Below are positions 34,896 through 43,825 of a DNA stretch of 64,000 nucleotides, piece after piece. The DNA is taken from contig CAYLPT010000188.1 of the NCBI GenBank assembly GCA_964385645.1, forward strand, positions 1 through 64,000, given 5' to 3'. A program made the position numbers and the translations under genes. Each line of letters begins with the position of its first letter. The stretch's first letter is position 1. The notes under the pieces were generated by a model. The model worked only from the letters and a program-made list of their open reading frames with translations, had not been told where the DNA came from and ran no database searches. Origin of the DNA: CAYLPT01 sp964385645 (GTDB lineage: Bacteria > Armatimonadota > Hebobacteria > Hebobacterales > Hebobacteraceae).

Positions 34896-36233
34896 CTAGC
34901 CCGCGACGGCGCCCACTTGCTCGGCCGTAACGCGGACGATGAGCAGGGTCATGTCGTCCCGGCGCCGGCCGGCGCGTCCGAAGGCGTTGGCGAACTCGAA
35001 GGCCGCCTGGGCCATCGCCGAGGCGCTCGGCGCGCTGCGCTGCGCCTGGAGGGCCTCCAGGAAGCGCTCCCGACCGAGCAGCCGGCCGCTCCTGTCCGCG
35101 ACCTCGGTCACGCCGTCGGTGAACAGGGCCAGGATATCGCCGGTGTGGAGGGGCAGCGAGCGCTCGCCGTACTGCGCGTCGCCCTCGACGCCCAGCACGA
35201 TGCCGGTGCCATCCAGGGAAACGGGGTCGCCTGCGGCGGGAAGCAGGACCGGGGGTTCGTGACCGGCGTTGGCCCAGGAGAGGGAGCCGGCCTCGAGGTC
35301 GAGTACGACGACGCAGAGGCCGATGAAGACCTCCGGGTCCACCTTCCCGGCGATCTCGTCCACGACCACGGCGTTCACCTCGCGCAGGACGGCCGCGAGG
35401 GAGCTTTCCCGGCGCAGGGCGAGGCGCAGGGTGGAGTGAAAGGTGGGCAGGTAGCGGAGGCCGGCGCTGCGCTTGCCGCACACATCGGCGATGCAGACCC
35501 CGGTGCGCCGGTCGCCGAGGGGGACGACGGTGAAGTAGTCGCCGGCGTAGTAGGTCGCGGCGGGGCGGAACTGGTGGCCGATGTCGAGCCCGGGCCGCCG
35601 GGGCAGGTTCGTGGGTCGCATGATGTCGTCAACCTCGCGCGCCGCGCGCATCTGGCCCTCGTAGCGATCGAGCGCGGCGCGGCTCTCCGCCAGGGCGCGC
35701 TGCTGCTGGCGCTGGGTCTCGAGGAAGACGCTGAGCACCCCCGCGGTGATGATGAGCAAGCCGACCTGGAGCAGTATGGTGTCGGGGGGGGCGGCGAGGG
35801 ATCCATCAGGCAGGGGGGCGGCGCAGATGGCGACGGTGTAGAGCACCGACGCGAGCACCGCGGCGGCGAGGGCGCCCAGGGTGCCGAACCAGAGCCCGGC
35901 GACGATGGTGACGGGGTAGTAGAGGGCGAAGAAGCGCGCGCAGTCCACCCGACAGAAGTAGATCCAGAGGCTGACAAGCAGCAGGTCAACGACCACGACG
36001 ACGGATCGGGGGAAGCCCAGGCCCTGAACGTAGATGACGAAGAGGGCGAGGTTGTACAGGGCCCCGAGGATGACGGTGACGGTGAAGAGCGCGCCGAGCG
36101 CGCCGCGGGCATGGATGAACTGGGGAGAGAAGATGATCAGGAGCAGGAAAAGCGTACGGAACACCGCCACTGCGATCTCGGTGTTCCGGCCGCGCCATAC
36201 GGCCTCCTGGCTGCGAGGTGGGATGGCAGACAT
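34896..36233 (-). CDS. SpoIIE/RsbU-type membrane serine phosphatase
   Basis: The 445-residue protein has five to six membrane helices (residues about 22-175), a short coiled linker (QQQRALAESRAALDRYEGQM) and a PP2C-type SpoIIE phosphatase domain (about 205-435). The latter shows FRPAATYYAGDYF, IADVCGKRSAGL, LSWANAGHEPPVLL, LFTDGVTEV and RRDDMTLLIV, so both Asp metal sites are kept. Such phosphatases usually release a sigma factor through an anti-anti-sigma protein; no such partner is seen nearby. It is probably a general stress or envelope-signal input. Confidence 0.85.
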   Translation of the reverse strand: MSAIPPRSQEAVWRGRNTEIAVAVFRTLFLLLIIFSPQFIHARGALGALFTVTVILGALYNLALFVIYVQGLGFPRSVVVVVDLLLVSLWIYFCRVDCARFFALYYPVTIVAGLWFGTLGALAAAVLASVLYTVAICAAPLPDGSLAAPPDTILLQVGLLIITAGVLSVFLETQRQQQRALAESRAALDRYEGQMRAAREVDDIMRPTNLPRRPGLDIGHQFRPAATYYAGDYFTVVPLGDRRTGVCIADVCGKRSAGLRYLPTFHSTLRLALRRESSLAAVLREVNAVVVDEIAGKVDPEVFIGLCVVVLDLEAGSLSWANAGHEPPVLLPAAGDPVSLDGTGIVLGVEGDAQYGERSLPLHTGDILALFTDGVTEVADRSGRLLGRERFLEALQAQRSAPSASAMAQAAFEFANAFGRAGRRRDDMTLLIVRVTAEQVGAVAG

Positions 36234-36330
36234 GGGGTGGGCCCGGGGGCGTGGGAAGGGGTTCGGCGCCCCGGCGGCGAATCCTCCTCGCTCGCGCGGC
36301 GCCGGGCGCGCATGGCGAGATCGCGCCCAG

Positions 36331-36347
36331 GTATGGTATATCCATAC
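36331..36347. promoter_or_regulatory. AT-rich palindrome between divergent genes
   Basis: GTATGG-TATAT-CCATAC is a perfect 17-bp palindrome within the 204-bp gap between the SpoIIE-type phosphatase (start 36233) and the EnvC-like gene (start 36438). It stands out from the GC-rich surroundings and has the form of an operator for a dimeric regulator. Confidence 0.45.
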
Positions 36348-36437
36348 GGCTCAAGCGCGGCGCGCGGCGGCGAGGTGACGCCGCGGGCGGGGGTCTTCAC
36401 CGGTCGTCGAGTACTAGTCCGCGTGTGGGGGTTGCCG

Positions 36438-37607
36438 ATGCGTGTGTGTCCGCGGCGGCGGATGCGAGTCGCCTTTCTCATCTTCGCAGCCATCGCCTTC
36501 TCCGCGGCCGGCGGGGCTTTGGCCGGCCGTGGCGCGCTCACCCCGGATGTTGAGGAGCTGACGGAGCGGCTCGACTCGCTCCAGCGCCGGCGCCAGGAGC
36601 TCGAGGGTCGGCTCTCCTCTGTCCGCACCCAACAGCGCCGCGTCACCCGCGAGCTCGACCGCATTGATGCCAAGCTGCAGCGGGCCGAGCAGAGCCTGCG
36701 CGAGGTCGGCCGCAGCATGTCCCAGACGCGATCGGCCCTCTCCGAGGCCACGCGGGAGGCGAAGGCGGCGGAGCTGCGGCTTGCGAACCACCGGGACTCG
36801 GTCGCGGCGCGGCTCGTCGCCGTCTACCAGCAGGGCGAGGTCACCCCGGTCGCAGTGCTGGTCAACGCGACCAGCTACACCGACTTCGCCAACCGGCTGT
36901 ATCTCCTCAACCAGGTCGTGAGCAGTGACGCCCGCCTGCTGGAGGAGCTGGAGGAGGCCCTCGCCGACGCCTACGCGCGCCGGGAGCGGGTCCGCGCGGA
37001 GGAGCGCCGCCTGGCGGGACTTCAGGAGCAGATCGCGGTCGAGCGCCGTCAGGTGGCGGAGGAGCGCACCGCCACCGAGCGTGAGAAGGAGCGCATCCTG
37101 CGCGACCGCGCGGCGTGGGAGCGGGCCCTGGCCGAGCTGGAGGAGGACTCCCGCGAGATCGAGGCCATGCTCCAGCGCCTCCAGCGCACTCCGGAGGGCC
37201 AGGACCGGCTCACCACTCCCTGGATCGGCCGCATGTTGCGGCCGGTGGAGGGCCGCATCAGCTCCGGCTACGGCTACCGGATGCACCCCATCTTCCGCGT
37301 CCGCAGGATGCACACCGGCATTGACGTCGCGGCGCCGGCGGGCACGCCCATCCGCGCCGCCGCGCCCGGGGTCGTCGTGCACGCGGGGCGCTGGGGCGGC
37401 TACGGCAACTGCGTCATCCTCGACCACGGCGGCGGCCTGGCCACGCTCTACGCGCACTGCTCCGAGCTCGCGGTCGCCGTCGGGCAGGAGGTCTCCCAGG
37501 GCCAGATCATCGGCTATGTGGGCAGCACCGGGCTGGCCACCGGCCCGCACCTGCACTTCGAGGTTCGCCGAGACGGTCGCCCCGTGGATCCCAGCGGCTA
37601 TCTCTGA
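36438..37607 (+). CDS. EnvC-like murein hydrolase activator, M23 domain
   Basis: The 389-residue protein has a signal peptide (VAFLIFAAIAFSAAGGALA), a long coiled coil (residues about 35-265) and an M23/LytM domain (about 275-389). The LytM domain has the metal motifs HTGIDV and HLHF and the strand YGNCVILDHGG, so it may be an active endopeptidase rather than a dead activator, as in EnvC. Its role is peptidoglycan splitting in cell division. Of two in-frame ATGs, 36438 is chosen because of a GGGGG site; 36462 is possible. The cimA promoter follows directly, so it ends its own unit. Confidence 0.85.
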   Translation: MRVCPRRRMRVAFLIFAAIAFSAAGGALAGRGALTPDVEELTERLDSLQRRRQELEGRLSSVRTQQRRVTRELDRIDAKLQRAEQSLREVGRSMSQTRSALSEATREAKAAELRLANHRDSVAARLVAVYQQGEVTPVAVLVNATSYTDFANRLYLLNQVVSSDARLLEELEEALADAYARRERVRAEERRLAGLQEQIAVERRQVAEERTATEREKERILRDRAAWERALAELEEDSREIEAMLQRLQRTPEGQDRLTTPWIGRMLRPVEGRISSGYGYRMHPIFRVRRMHTGIDVAAPAGTPIRAAAPGVVVHAGRWGGYGNCVILDHGGGLATLYAHCSELAVAVGQEVSQGQIIGYVGSTGLATGPHLHFEVRRDGRPVDPSGYL

Positions 37608-37623
37608 TTCCCCGCCGCTCCGT

Positions 37624-37652
37624 TTGACACCCCGTGCCCTCGGCGGTAGAAT
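37624..37652 (+). promoter_or_regulatory. Strong sigma-70-type promoter for cimA
   Basis: A perfect TTGACA, a 17-bp spacer and TAGAAT (five of six). Transcription would begin near 37659, giving an 86-base GC-rich leader. I see no T-box, leucine-leader peptide or other attenuator in that leader. Confidence 0.7.
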
Positions 37653-37744
37653 CAGGCCGGGTTCCGATCCACGACTTGCGCCCGCAGGCCGCCCCGGCCC
37701 CCGGCCGGCCGGCGGCCCGATTCTTTGAGCACAAGGAGGGTCTC

Positions 37745-39334
37745 GTGAGCGACCTCGTGCTCTACGACACCACGCTCCGCGACGGCGCGCAGACCGAGGG
37801 CATCTCCTTCTCGGTGGACGACAAGCTCAAGATCGCGAGCAAGCTCGACGAGCTCGGCGTCCACTACATCGAGGGCGGCTTCGCCGCCCCCGCCAACCGC
37901 AGCGATGCAGAGTTCTTCGCTCGCATGAGGGAGAGGCCCCTGCGCAACGCGCGCCTGGTCGCCTTCGCCATGACCCGCCGCGCAAACACGAAGGCCGACC
38001 AGGACCCCGGGCTGCGCAACCTCATCACGCTCGGCGCGCCGGTGGCCGCGCTGGTGGCGAAGACCTGGGACCTCCACGTCACCGAGGCGCTCCGCGTCTC
38101 ACTGGAGGAGAACCTGCGGATGATCGCCGACTCCATCCACTACCTCAAGGGGCACGGCCTGGAGGTCGGCTTCGACGCCGAGCACTACTTCGACGGCTGC
38201 CTCGGCAACCGCGGGTACGCGCTGGATTGCCTGCGCGCGGCGGAGGAGGCAGGCGCGGACTGGATCTGCCTGTGCGATACCAACGGCGGCGCGCTCCCGG
38301 AGCAGGTGCGGGAGGGCGTCCGCGCCGCGGCGGAGGCGGTCTCGGTCCCCCTGGGCATCCATGCTCACAACGACGCCGAGCTGGCGGTGGCGAACACGCT
38401 GGCGGCGGTGGAGGCCGGGGCCACTCAGGTGCAGGGCACCATCAACGGCTACGGCGAGCGCTGCGGAACCGCCAACCTGTGCTCGGTCATCCCCAACCTG
38501 GCCCTCAAGCTGAACCGCCCCTGCCTGAGCGGAGAGCAGCTCGAGCAGCTCTACGAGACCGCGCACTTCGTGGCCTCGGTGGCGAACATGCCCCCGCCCG
38601 AGCGCGATCCCTACGTGGGCCGCAGCGCTTTCGCCCACAAGGGCGGGATGCACGTCGACGCGATGCTCAAGCACCCCAAGACCTATGAGCACATCCGTCC
38701 CGAGCTGGTCGGCAACGAGCGCCGCTTCCTGGTCTCCGACCAGGCGGGCCGGAGCGCGGTCATCTTCAAGGCCCAGGCGCTGGATCTGGGCATAGACAAG
38801 GACTCCCCCCAGGCCCAGCAGATCCTGGAGCGGCTGAAGGAGATGGAGCACGCGGGCTATCAGTTCGACGGTGCGGAGGCCTCCTTCGAGCTGATGGTGC
38901 GCAAGAGCGTAGGCCTCTACCGGCCGCGCTTCCAGCTCGAGGGCTTCCGGGTGATCGTCGAGAAGGAGCGCTCCGGCGAGATCAAGACCGAGGCCACCAT
39001 AAAGGTCCAGGTGGACGGGGTGCAGGAGCACACCGCCGCCGAGGGCGACGGCCCCGTGCACGCGCTGGACAACGCCCTGCGCAAGGCGCTCGAGCGCTTC
39101 TACCCCGAGCTGCGGGAGATCCGCCTCACCGACTTCAAGGTGCGGGTCGTCAACGCCCCCGAGCAAGCCACCGCCGCCGCGGTGAGGGTGATGGTGGAGT
39201 CCCGTGCGGGGGCCGACACCTGGACCACGGTGGGGGTACACACCAACATCATCGAGGCGAGCTGGCAGGCGCTGGTGGACGGCGTCGAGTACGGCCTGCT
39301 CAGACGACTGGAGAGCGAGGGCGAGCCCGCATAG
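37745..39334 (+). CDS. cimA: Citramalate synthase
   Basis: The 529-residue protein is an HMGL/LeuA-type enzyme: VLYDTTLRDGAQTEGISFS (metal and substrate site) at the N-terminus, LCDTNGG, IHAHNDAELAVANTLAAVEAG and INGYGERCGTANL, followed by the regulatory LeuA dimerisation domain (about 395-520). Length, RDGAQ-TEGI and HKGGMHVDAM fit the longer CimA type rather than LeuA. It makes citramalate from pyruvate and acetyl-CoA for isoleucine synthesis without threonine. GTG 37745 has a GGAGG site. It is driven by a strong promoter and converges with the NifU-like gene. Confidence 0.88.
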   Translation: MSDLVLYDTTLRDGAQTEGISFSVDDKLKIASKLDELGVHYIEGGFAAPANRSDAEFFARMRERPLRNARLVAFAMTRRANTKADQDPGLRNLITLGAPVAALVAKTWDLHVTEALRVSLEENLRMIADSIHYLKGHGLEVGFDAEHYFDGCLGNRGYALDCLRAAEEAGADWICLCDTNGGALPEQVREGVRAAAEAVSVPLGIHAHNDAELAVANTLAAVEAGATQVQGTINGYGERCGTANLCSVIPNLALKLNRPCLSGEQLEQLYETAHFVASVANMPPPERDPYVGRSAFAHKGGMHVDAMLKHPKTYEHIRPELVGNERRFLVSDQAGRSAVIFKAQALDLGIDKDSPQAQQILERLKEMEHAGYQFDGAEASFELMVRKSVGLYRPRFQLEGFRVIVEKERSGEIKTEATIKVQVDGVQEHTAAEGDGPVHALDNALRKALERFYPELREIRLTDFKVRVVNAPEQATAAAVRVMVESRAGADTWTTVGVHTNIIEASWQALVDGVEYGLLRRLESEGEPA

Positions 39335-39349
39335 CGGCCCGCGGGAAGG

Positions 39350-39757
39350 TCAGGGGTTGGGCTGCGACTCGGCCTGGGCGCCCTCCTTCTGGGCCTGCCG
39401 TCTCCGGTAGTCCTCGATCGCGGACTTCAGCGCCTGCTCGGCGAGCACCGAGCAGTGCATCTTGAGCGGCGGCAGCCCCCCCAGCTCCTCGGCCACCGCG
39501 CGGTTGCTGATCTCCAGCGCCTCCTCGAGGGTCTTGCCCTTCACCAACTCGGTCACCATGCTGCTGGTGGCGATGGCCGCCCCACAGCCGAAGGTCCGGA
39601 AGCGGGCGTCGGTGATGACCCCGTCCTGGACCTTGATGGTGAGCTCCATGATATCCCCGCAGACGGGGTTCCCGACCTTGCCCACCCCGTCGGCGTCCTC
39701 AATCACCCCCACATTGCGTGGGTTGCGGAAATGCTCCATCACCTTCTCGCTATACAC
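39350..39757 (-). CDS. IscU/NifU-type iron-sulfur cluster scaffold
   Basis: The 135-residue protein is an IscU-fold scaffold, with YSEKVMEHFRNPRNVG at the N-terminus and three cluster Cys at about 33 (NPVCGD), 58 (FGCGAA) and 101 (MHCSVLAE). It assembles [2Fe-2S] clusters for transfer to target enzymes. No iscS or sufS gene is near, so the partner must be elsewhere. A GTG start at 39757 has GGAGGAGGAG upstream. The short tail (AQKEGAQAESQPNP) is unstructured. It lies 52 bp after dtd, in the same direction, and could be the last gene of the rib-dtd transcript. Confidence 0.88.
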   Translation of the reverse strand: MYSEKVMEHFRNPRNVGVIEDADGVGKVGNPVCGDIMELTIKVQDGVITDARFRTFGCGAAIATSSMVTELVKGKTLEEALEISNRAVAEELGGLPPLKMHCSVLAEQALKSAIEDYRRRQAQKEGAQAESQPNP

Positions 39758-39809
39758 GGCGCGCTCTCCTCCTCCGCCCGCGCAGGCGCGCAGAACGGTA
39801 ACACAACGC

Positions 39810-40274
39810 CTACCCAGCGTCAACGGCGGCCCGCGCTTCGGCCTCCAGCAGGAGCGTGACCGGCCCGTCGTTGACCAGCTCGACCGCCATGCGGGCCTGG
39901 AAGACGCCCGTTTCCACGGGCAGCCCGGCCTCCCGCAGCCGCCTCACAAACACCTCATATAGCCGCTCCGCCTGCTCCGGCGGCGCGGCCTCCGTGAAGC
40001 TGGGGCGCCGGCCCCGGCGGCAGTCGCCCAGGAGCGTGAACTGGCTGACCACCAGCACCCCACCCTCCACCTCTCCCACGGACAGGTTCATCTTGCCGGC
40101 GCCATCCTCGAAGATGCGCAGACCGGCGACCTTGTCGGCGAGCCAACGGGCCTGCGGCTCGCCGTCTCCCCTCGCCACCCCCAGCAGCACCAGCAGGCCC
40201 CGGCCCAGGGAGGCGACCACGTCGCCGTCCACCACGACCCGGGCGGAGCTGACTCGCTGGACCACCGCGCGCAC
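39810..40274 (-). CDS. dtd: D-aminoacyl-tRNA deacylase
   Basis: The 154-residue protein has the DTD fold signatures MRAVVQRVSSARV, VVSQFTLLGDCRRGRRP and the C-terminal MAVELVNDGPVT, whose Gly-cisPro equivalent and SQFTL motif form the chiral proofreading pocket. It removes D-amino acids from mischarged tRNA. It follows ribH by 15 bases and precedes the NifU-like gene, all in one direction. The start is GTG 40274. Confidence 0.9.
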   Translation of the reverse strand: MRAVVQRVSSARVVVDGDVVASLGRGLLVLLGVARGDGEPQARWLADKVAGLRIFEDGAGKMNLSVGEVEGGVLVVSQFTLLGDCRRGRRPSFTEAAPPEQAERLYEVFVRRLREAGLPVETGVFQARMAVELVNDGPVTLLLEAEARAAVDAG

Positions 40275-40289
40275 GGGGCGCCGCCGCGG

Positions 40290-40781
40290 CTAGTCCTTCG
40301 CCCCCCTCCGGGGCTTGGGGAGGGCGCGCAGCAGGTCGGCCATCTCGATGGCGGACAGCGCGGCGTCGGCGCCGCGGTTACCGGCCTTGGTGCCCGCGCG
40401 CTCAATGGCCTGCTCGATGGTATCGGCAGTCAGTACGCCGTAGATCACCGGCAGCCCGGTCTGGAGAGAGACCGCGGCGATGCCCTTGGCGGCCTCCGAG
40501 GCGACGTACTCGAAGTGGGGGGTGTCGCCGCGGATGATGGCGGCCAGGCAGATGACCGCGTCGTAGCGCCCGCTCTCGGCCAGCCGCCGGGCGACCAGGG
40601 GCAGCTCGAAGGCCCCCGGCGCCCAGGCGACTTCGGCGGCCTCCTCGGCGGCGCCGTGGCGCGCCAGCGCGTCAAGCGCTCCCGACAACAGCCGGCGGGT
40701 GATGAGTTCGTTGAACCGGCTCACGACGATGCCGAAGCGGAGCCCTTCGGCGAGCAGCTTGCCCTCGTAGACGGTCGTCAC
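40290..40781 (-). CDS. ribH: 6,7-dimethyl-8-ribityllumazine synthase
   Basis: The 163-residue protein joins 5-amino-6-ribitylaminouracil with dihydroxybutanone phosphate to give lumazine. Motifs are FGIVVSRFNELITRRLLSGA, the VAWAPGAFELPLVARRL loop, AAIIRGDTPHFEYVASEAAKG (catalytic His in the PHFEY segment) and FGVLTADTIEQA-like VIYGVLTADT. Length is normal. Its GTG start overlaps the ribBA stop by four bases (GTGA), so it is translationally coupled in the rib operon. Confidence 0.92.
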   Translation of the reverse strand: MTTVYEGKLLAEGLRFGIVVSRFNELITRRLLSGALDALARHGAAEEAAEVAWAPGAFELPLVARRLAESGRYDAVICLAAIIRGDTPHFEYVASEAAKGIAAVSLQTGLPVIYGVLTADTIEQAIERAGTKAGNRGADAALSAIEMADLLRALPKPRRGAKD

Positions 40782-42034
40782 CGCTGCGCCTCCTTCCCGT
40801 CCCCATCCCCGTCCTCAAGCGGCCCCGACAGCAGGTGCCCCAGCTTCTCCCGCTTGGCCCTCAGGTAGCCGCGGTTCACCTCATTGGGGGGCACCTCGAG
40901 GGGCACCCGCTCCACCACCCGGATCCCCATCCCCTCGATGCCCACCACCTTGCCGGGGTTGTTGGTCAGCAGCCTGATCTCGCACAGGCCCAGGTCGGCG
41001 AGGATCTGCGCGCCGATGCCATAGTCCCGGATGTCGGGCGCGAAGCCGAGGAGGCGGTTCGCCTCCACGGTGTCGTGGCCGTGCTCCTGGAGCTCGTAGG
41101 CGCGCAGCTTGTTGATGAGGCCGATGCCGCGCCCTTCCTGCTGAATATAGAGCAGCACGCCCGACCCCTCTTGCACGATCAGCTCCAGGGCGCGCTCGAG
41201 CTGGTCGCCACAGTCGCAGCGGAGGGAGTGGAGCACGTCCCCGGTAAGGCAGCTCGAGTGAACACGCACCAGGGTGGGCCCAGGCCCGACCTCGCCGTGG
41301 ACCAGCGCGAGGTAGGGCTTGGTGTCCACGAGGCTCTCATAGGCGTGGACGGTGAAGTCCCCAAAGCGCGTCGGGATGTGGGAGGTGGCGGCGCGGCGGA
41401 CCAGCTTCTCGCGGCTGCGCCGGTGCTGGATGATGGACGCGACGGTCACTATGTGGATGCCGTGGCGGCGCGCGAACTCCATCAGCCATGGCAGCCGCGC
41501 CATGGTGCCGTCCTCGGCCAGTATCTCACAGATCACCGCGGCCGGCGCCAGCCCGGCCAGCCGCGCCAGGTCCAACGAGGCCTCGGTGTGTCCGGCTCGC
41601 GCCAGGACCAGCCCATCCTTGGCCTCCAGCGGGAACACATGCCCGGGCCGCGCCAGGTCCTCGGGCCGCGTGCTGGGGTCAATGAGCGCCCGGATGGTGG
41701 CCGCCCGGTCGTGCGCGGAGATGCCAGTGGTCGTGCCCCGCTTGGCGTCCACCGAGACGGTGAAGGCCGTCCCCATCGGCGCCGTGTTCTCCTTCACCAT
41801 GGGGTGCAGATCGAGCTCCCGCAGCCGCTCCCGGGTCATCGAGACGCAGATCAGCCCGCGGGCCTCGCGGGCCAGGAAGTTGACCGCCTCGGGGGTGGCG
41901 AACTCGGCCGCGATGGTCAGGTCGCCCTCGTTCTCGCGGTCCTCGTCATCCACGATGATGAGGAAGCGGCCGCGCCGGAAGTCCTCGACCGCGGTCTCCA
42001 CCGGCACGATCGGGTTGTCGTTCTCGTCGGCCAT
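40778..42034 (-). CDS. ribBA: Bifunctional DHBP synthase/GTP cyclohydrolase II
   Basis: The 418-residue protein is a RibBA fusion. Residues 1 to about 200 are 3,4-dihydroxy-2-butanone-4-phosphate synthase (DDEDRENEGDLTIAAEF, TGISAHDRAATIRALI, GHVFPLEAKDG, GHTEASLDLARLAG). Residues about 205-400 are GTP cyclohydrolase II with zinc-binding Cys in SSCLTGDVLHSLRCDCG and the YIQQEGRGIGLINKL motif. It opens both branches of riboflavin synthesis. It lies three bases after ribE and overlaps ribH. Confidence 0.92.
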   Translation of the reverse strand: MADENDNPIVPVETAVEDFRRGRFLIIVDDEDRENEGDLTIAAEFATPEAVNFLAREARGLICVSMTRERLRELDLHPMVKENTAPMGTAFTVSVDAKRGTTTGISAHDRAATIRALIDPSTRPEDLARPGHVFPLEAKDGLVLARAGHTEASLDLARLAGLAPAAVICEILAEDGTMARLPWLMEFARRHGIHIVTVASIIQHRRSREKLVRRAATSHIPTRFGDFTVHAYESLVDTKPYLALVHGEVGPGPTLVRVHSSCLTGDVLHSLRCDCGDQLERALELIVQEGSGVLLYIQQEGRGIGLINKLRAYELQEHGHDTVEANRLLGFAPDIRDYGIGAQILADLGLCEIRLLTNNPGKVVGIEGMGIRVVERVPLEVPPNEVNRGYLRAKREKLGHLLSGPLEDGDGDGKEAQR

Positions 42035-42037
42035 CGC

Positions 42038-42688
42038 TCACTCCCCCTCCCCAAGCCAAGCAATCAACTTCTCCGTCGCCTCCCGACCACCCCCCGTCTC
42101 CAGCAGGCGCGCGAGGTGCTTGGCGATCAGATCCGCCTCCATGTTCGCCCGATCGCCGGCCTGCAGGTCGCCCAGCGTCGTCGCCGCCAGCGTCTTCCCG
42201 ACGAGGGCCACCGAGAACCGGCGCCCCCTGGGCTCCCGCACGGTCAGGCTCACCCCGTCGAGGGCCACCGACCCCTGGTCCACCAGATAGCGCTCCAGCC
42301 CGGCCGGGCACAGCAGCTCCACCAGCCGCGTCTCGCCCCGGTCGTGGGCCGACAGCACCTCTGCCACCCCGTCCACATGCCCGGCCACCAGATGGCCGCC
42401 GAGTCGGTCGCCCAGCCGCAGCGGCCGCTCGAGGTTGACCCGGGCGCCTGGGCGCGCGGCGCCCAGGGTGGTCAGCTCCCGCGTCTCGGGCAGCAGGCTG
42501 GCCCGGAAGCCCTCGGCGTCCACGCCCTCGACGGTGAGGCAGACGCCATTCACCGAGATGCTGTCGCCGGCCCGCAGACCCTCCAGGACCCGGCGCGCTC
42601 GGACGCCCAGGCGCGAAGCGCCGCCGGCCCCACCGCCACTGCGGACCTCGCTAACGGTCCCGATCTCCTCTGTCAGCCCGGTGAACAC
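42038..42688 (-). CDS. ribE: Riboflavin synthase, alpha subunit
   Basis: The 216-residue protein has the diagnostic MFTGLTEEIGTV start and two lumazine-binding repeats, each with an SISVNGVCLTV or VSLTVREP-type segment; the first half ends with GHLVAGHVDGV. It dismutates two 6,7-dimethyl-8-ribityllumazine molecules to riboflavin. The GTG start at 42688 lies six bases after ribD. Some naming schemes call this gene ribC. Confidence 0.92.
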   Translation of the reverse strand: MFTGLTEEIGTVSEVRSGGGAGGASRLGVRARRVLEGLRAGDSISVNGVCLTVEGVDAEGFRASLLPETRELTTLGAARPGARVNLERPLRLGDRLGGHLVAGHVDGVAEVLSAHDRGETRLVELLCPAGLERYLVDQGSVALDGVSLTVREPRGRRFSVALVGKTLAATTLGDLQAGDRANMEADLIAKHLARLLETGGGREATEKLIAWLGEGE

Positions 42689-42694
42689 AGCGCC

Positions 42695-43825
42695 TCAGCC
42701 TCCCACGCGGCCAGTGATAAGCAGGTCCTCCCCCACCCTGCGCACGCGGATCCGCTCCACCTCCCACGCCTGCGACAGCGCCCGGCCCTCTCCCTCGATG
42801 GGCGTCAGGGCGCCCCGACCGCCCACCAGCCTCGGCGCCACGAAGAAGTATACCCGATCCACCAGGCCGGCCTCCAGCACCGCCGCGGCCAGCGTGCCGC
42901 CGGACTCGACAAGCACGCTCTGCACGCCCAGCTCCCCGAGCCGCTCCAGCAGCGCGCCCAGGTTGACTCGTCCCCCCTGGGAGGGGAGCACCCACACCTG
43001 CGCGCCAGCTGCCTCCAGCCGGCGGCGGCGCGCCGCGGGGGCGTGCTCTGTGACGGCGATCACGGGGGCCCGCGAGGCGGCGACGAGGAGGCGCGCGGTG
43101 GGCGGCGTCCGCGCCCGGCTGTCGGCAGCGACGCGCAAGGGCTCGCGGCCCCCACGGGCGCGCCCCCGCAGACGCGCGGTAAGCTCGGGGTCGTCGGCCC
43201 GCACCGTCCCCACCCCGGTTAGCACGGCATCGTGCCAGGAGCGCAGCCTCCTCCCGTAGGCCCGCGCCCGCTCGCCGGTGATCCACTTGGACTCCCCGGC
43301 AGCGGTGGCGATCTTGCCGTCCAGGGTCATCGCCGCCTTCAGCGCAACGAAGGGCTGCCCCGTGGCCGTGTGCTTGAGGTAGGCCTCGTTCAGCTCCTGG
43401 GCCTCCGCCTCCAGCAGCCCGACCTGCGCGCTGATGCCCGCGGCGCGCAGGGCCGCCAGGCCTTTGCCGTTCACCCTCGGATTCGGGTCCCGGCAGGCCG
43501 CGACCACCCGCGCCACGCCGGCCCCGATCAAGGCCTCGGTGCAGGGCGGGGTGCGGCCCCAGTGGCAGCACGGCTCGAGCGTGACGTACACTGTCGCGCC
43601 GCGGGCGGCGCCGCCGGCGGCCTGCAGGGCGTTCACCTCCGCGTGCGGGCCGCCGAGCTCGCGGTGCCAGCCCTCGCCCACCACCCGCCCGCCCTTGACG
43701 ATGACCGCGCCCACCATCGGGTTCGGGCTCGTGCGGCCGCGGCCGCGGGAGGCGAGCCGGAGCGCCCGGCGCATCCATGCCGCCTCATCGGTCGGCCCGC
43801 CGGAGCCGCGGCGGGCGGGCCTCAT
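42695..43825 (-). CDS. ribD: Bifunctional deaminase/reductase RibD
   Basis: The 376-residue protein combines a zinc deaminase (residues 1 to about 150; GPHAEVNALQAAG and PCCHWGRTPPCTEAL give the His/Cys zinc site and Glu) and a C-terminal reductase (about 155-370; MTLDGKIATAAGESKWITG, VESGGTLAAAVLEAGLVD). It carries out the second and third steps from the GTP branch. Its ATG overlaps the stop of the upstream membrane-protein gene by four bases, so the two are translationally coupled. Confidence 0.92.
   Translation of the reverse strand: MRPARRGSGGPTDEAAWMRRALRLASRGRGRTSPNPMVGAVIVKGGRVVGEGWHRELGGPHAEVNALQAAGGAARGATVYVTLEPCCHWGRTPPCTEALIGAGVARVVAACRDPNPRVNGKGLAALRAAGISAQVGLLEAEAQELNEAYLKHTATGQPFVALKAAMTLDGKIATAAGESKWITGERARAYGRRLRSWHDAVLTGVGTVRADDPELTARLRGRARGGREPLRVAADSRARTPPTARLLVAASRAPVIAVTEHAPAARRRRLEAAGAQVWVLPSQGGRVNLGALLERLGELGVQSVLVESGGTLAAAVLEAGLVDRVYFFVAPRLVGGRGALTPIEGEGRALSQAWEVERIRVRRVGEDLLITGRVGG

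Noticed and set aside
34917..36437. Upstream part of the open frame of the EnvC-like gene
   Set aside because: It is antisense to the SpoIIE-type phosphatase; the signal peptide starts at 36438.
37659..37744. T-box or leader-peptide attenuator before cimA
   Set aside because: The leader lacks a T-box sequence, an Ile/Leu-rich ORF and a terminator hairpin.
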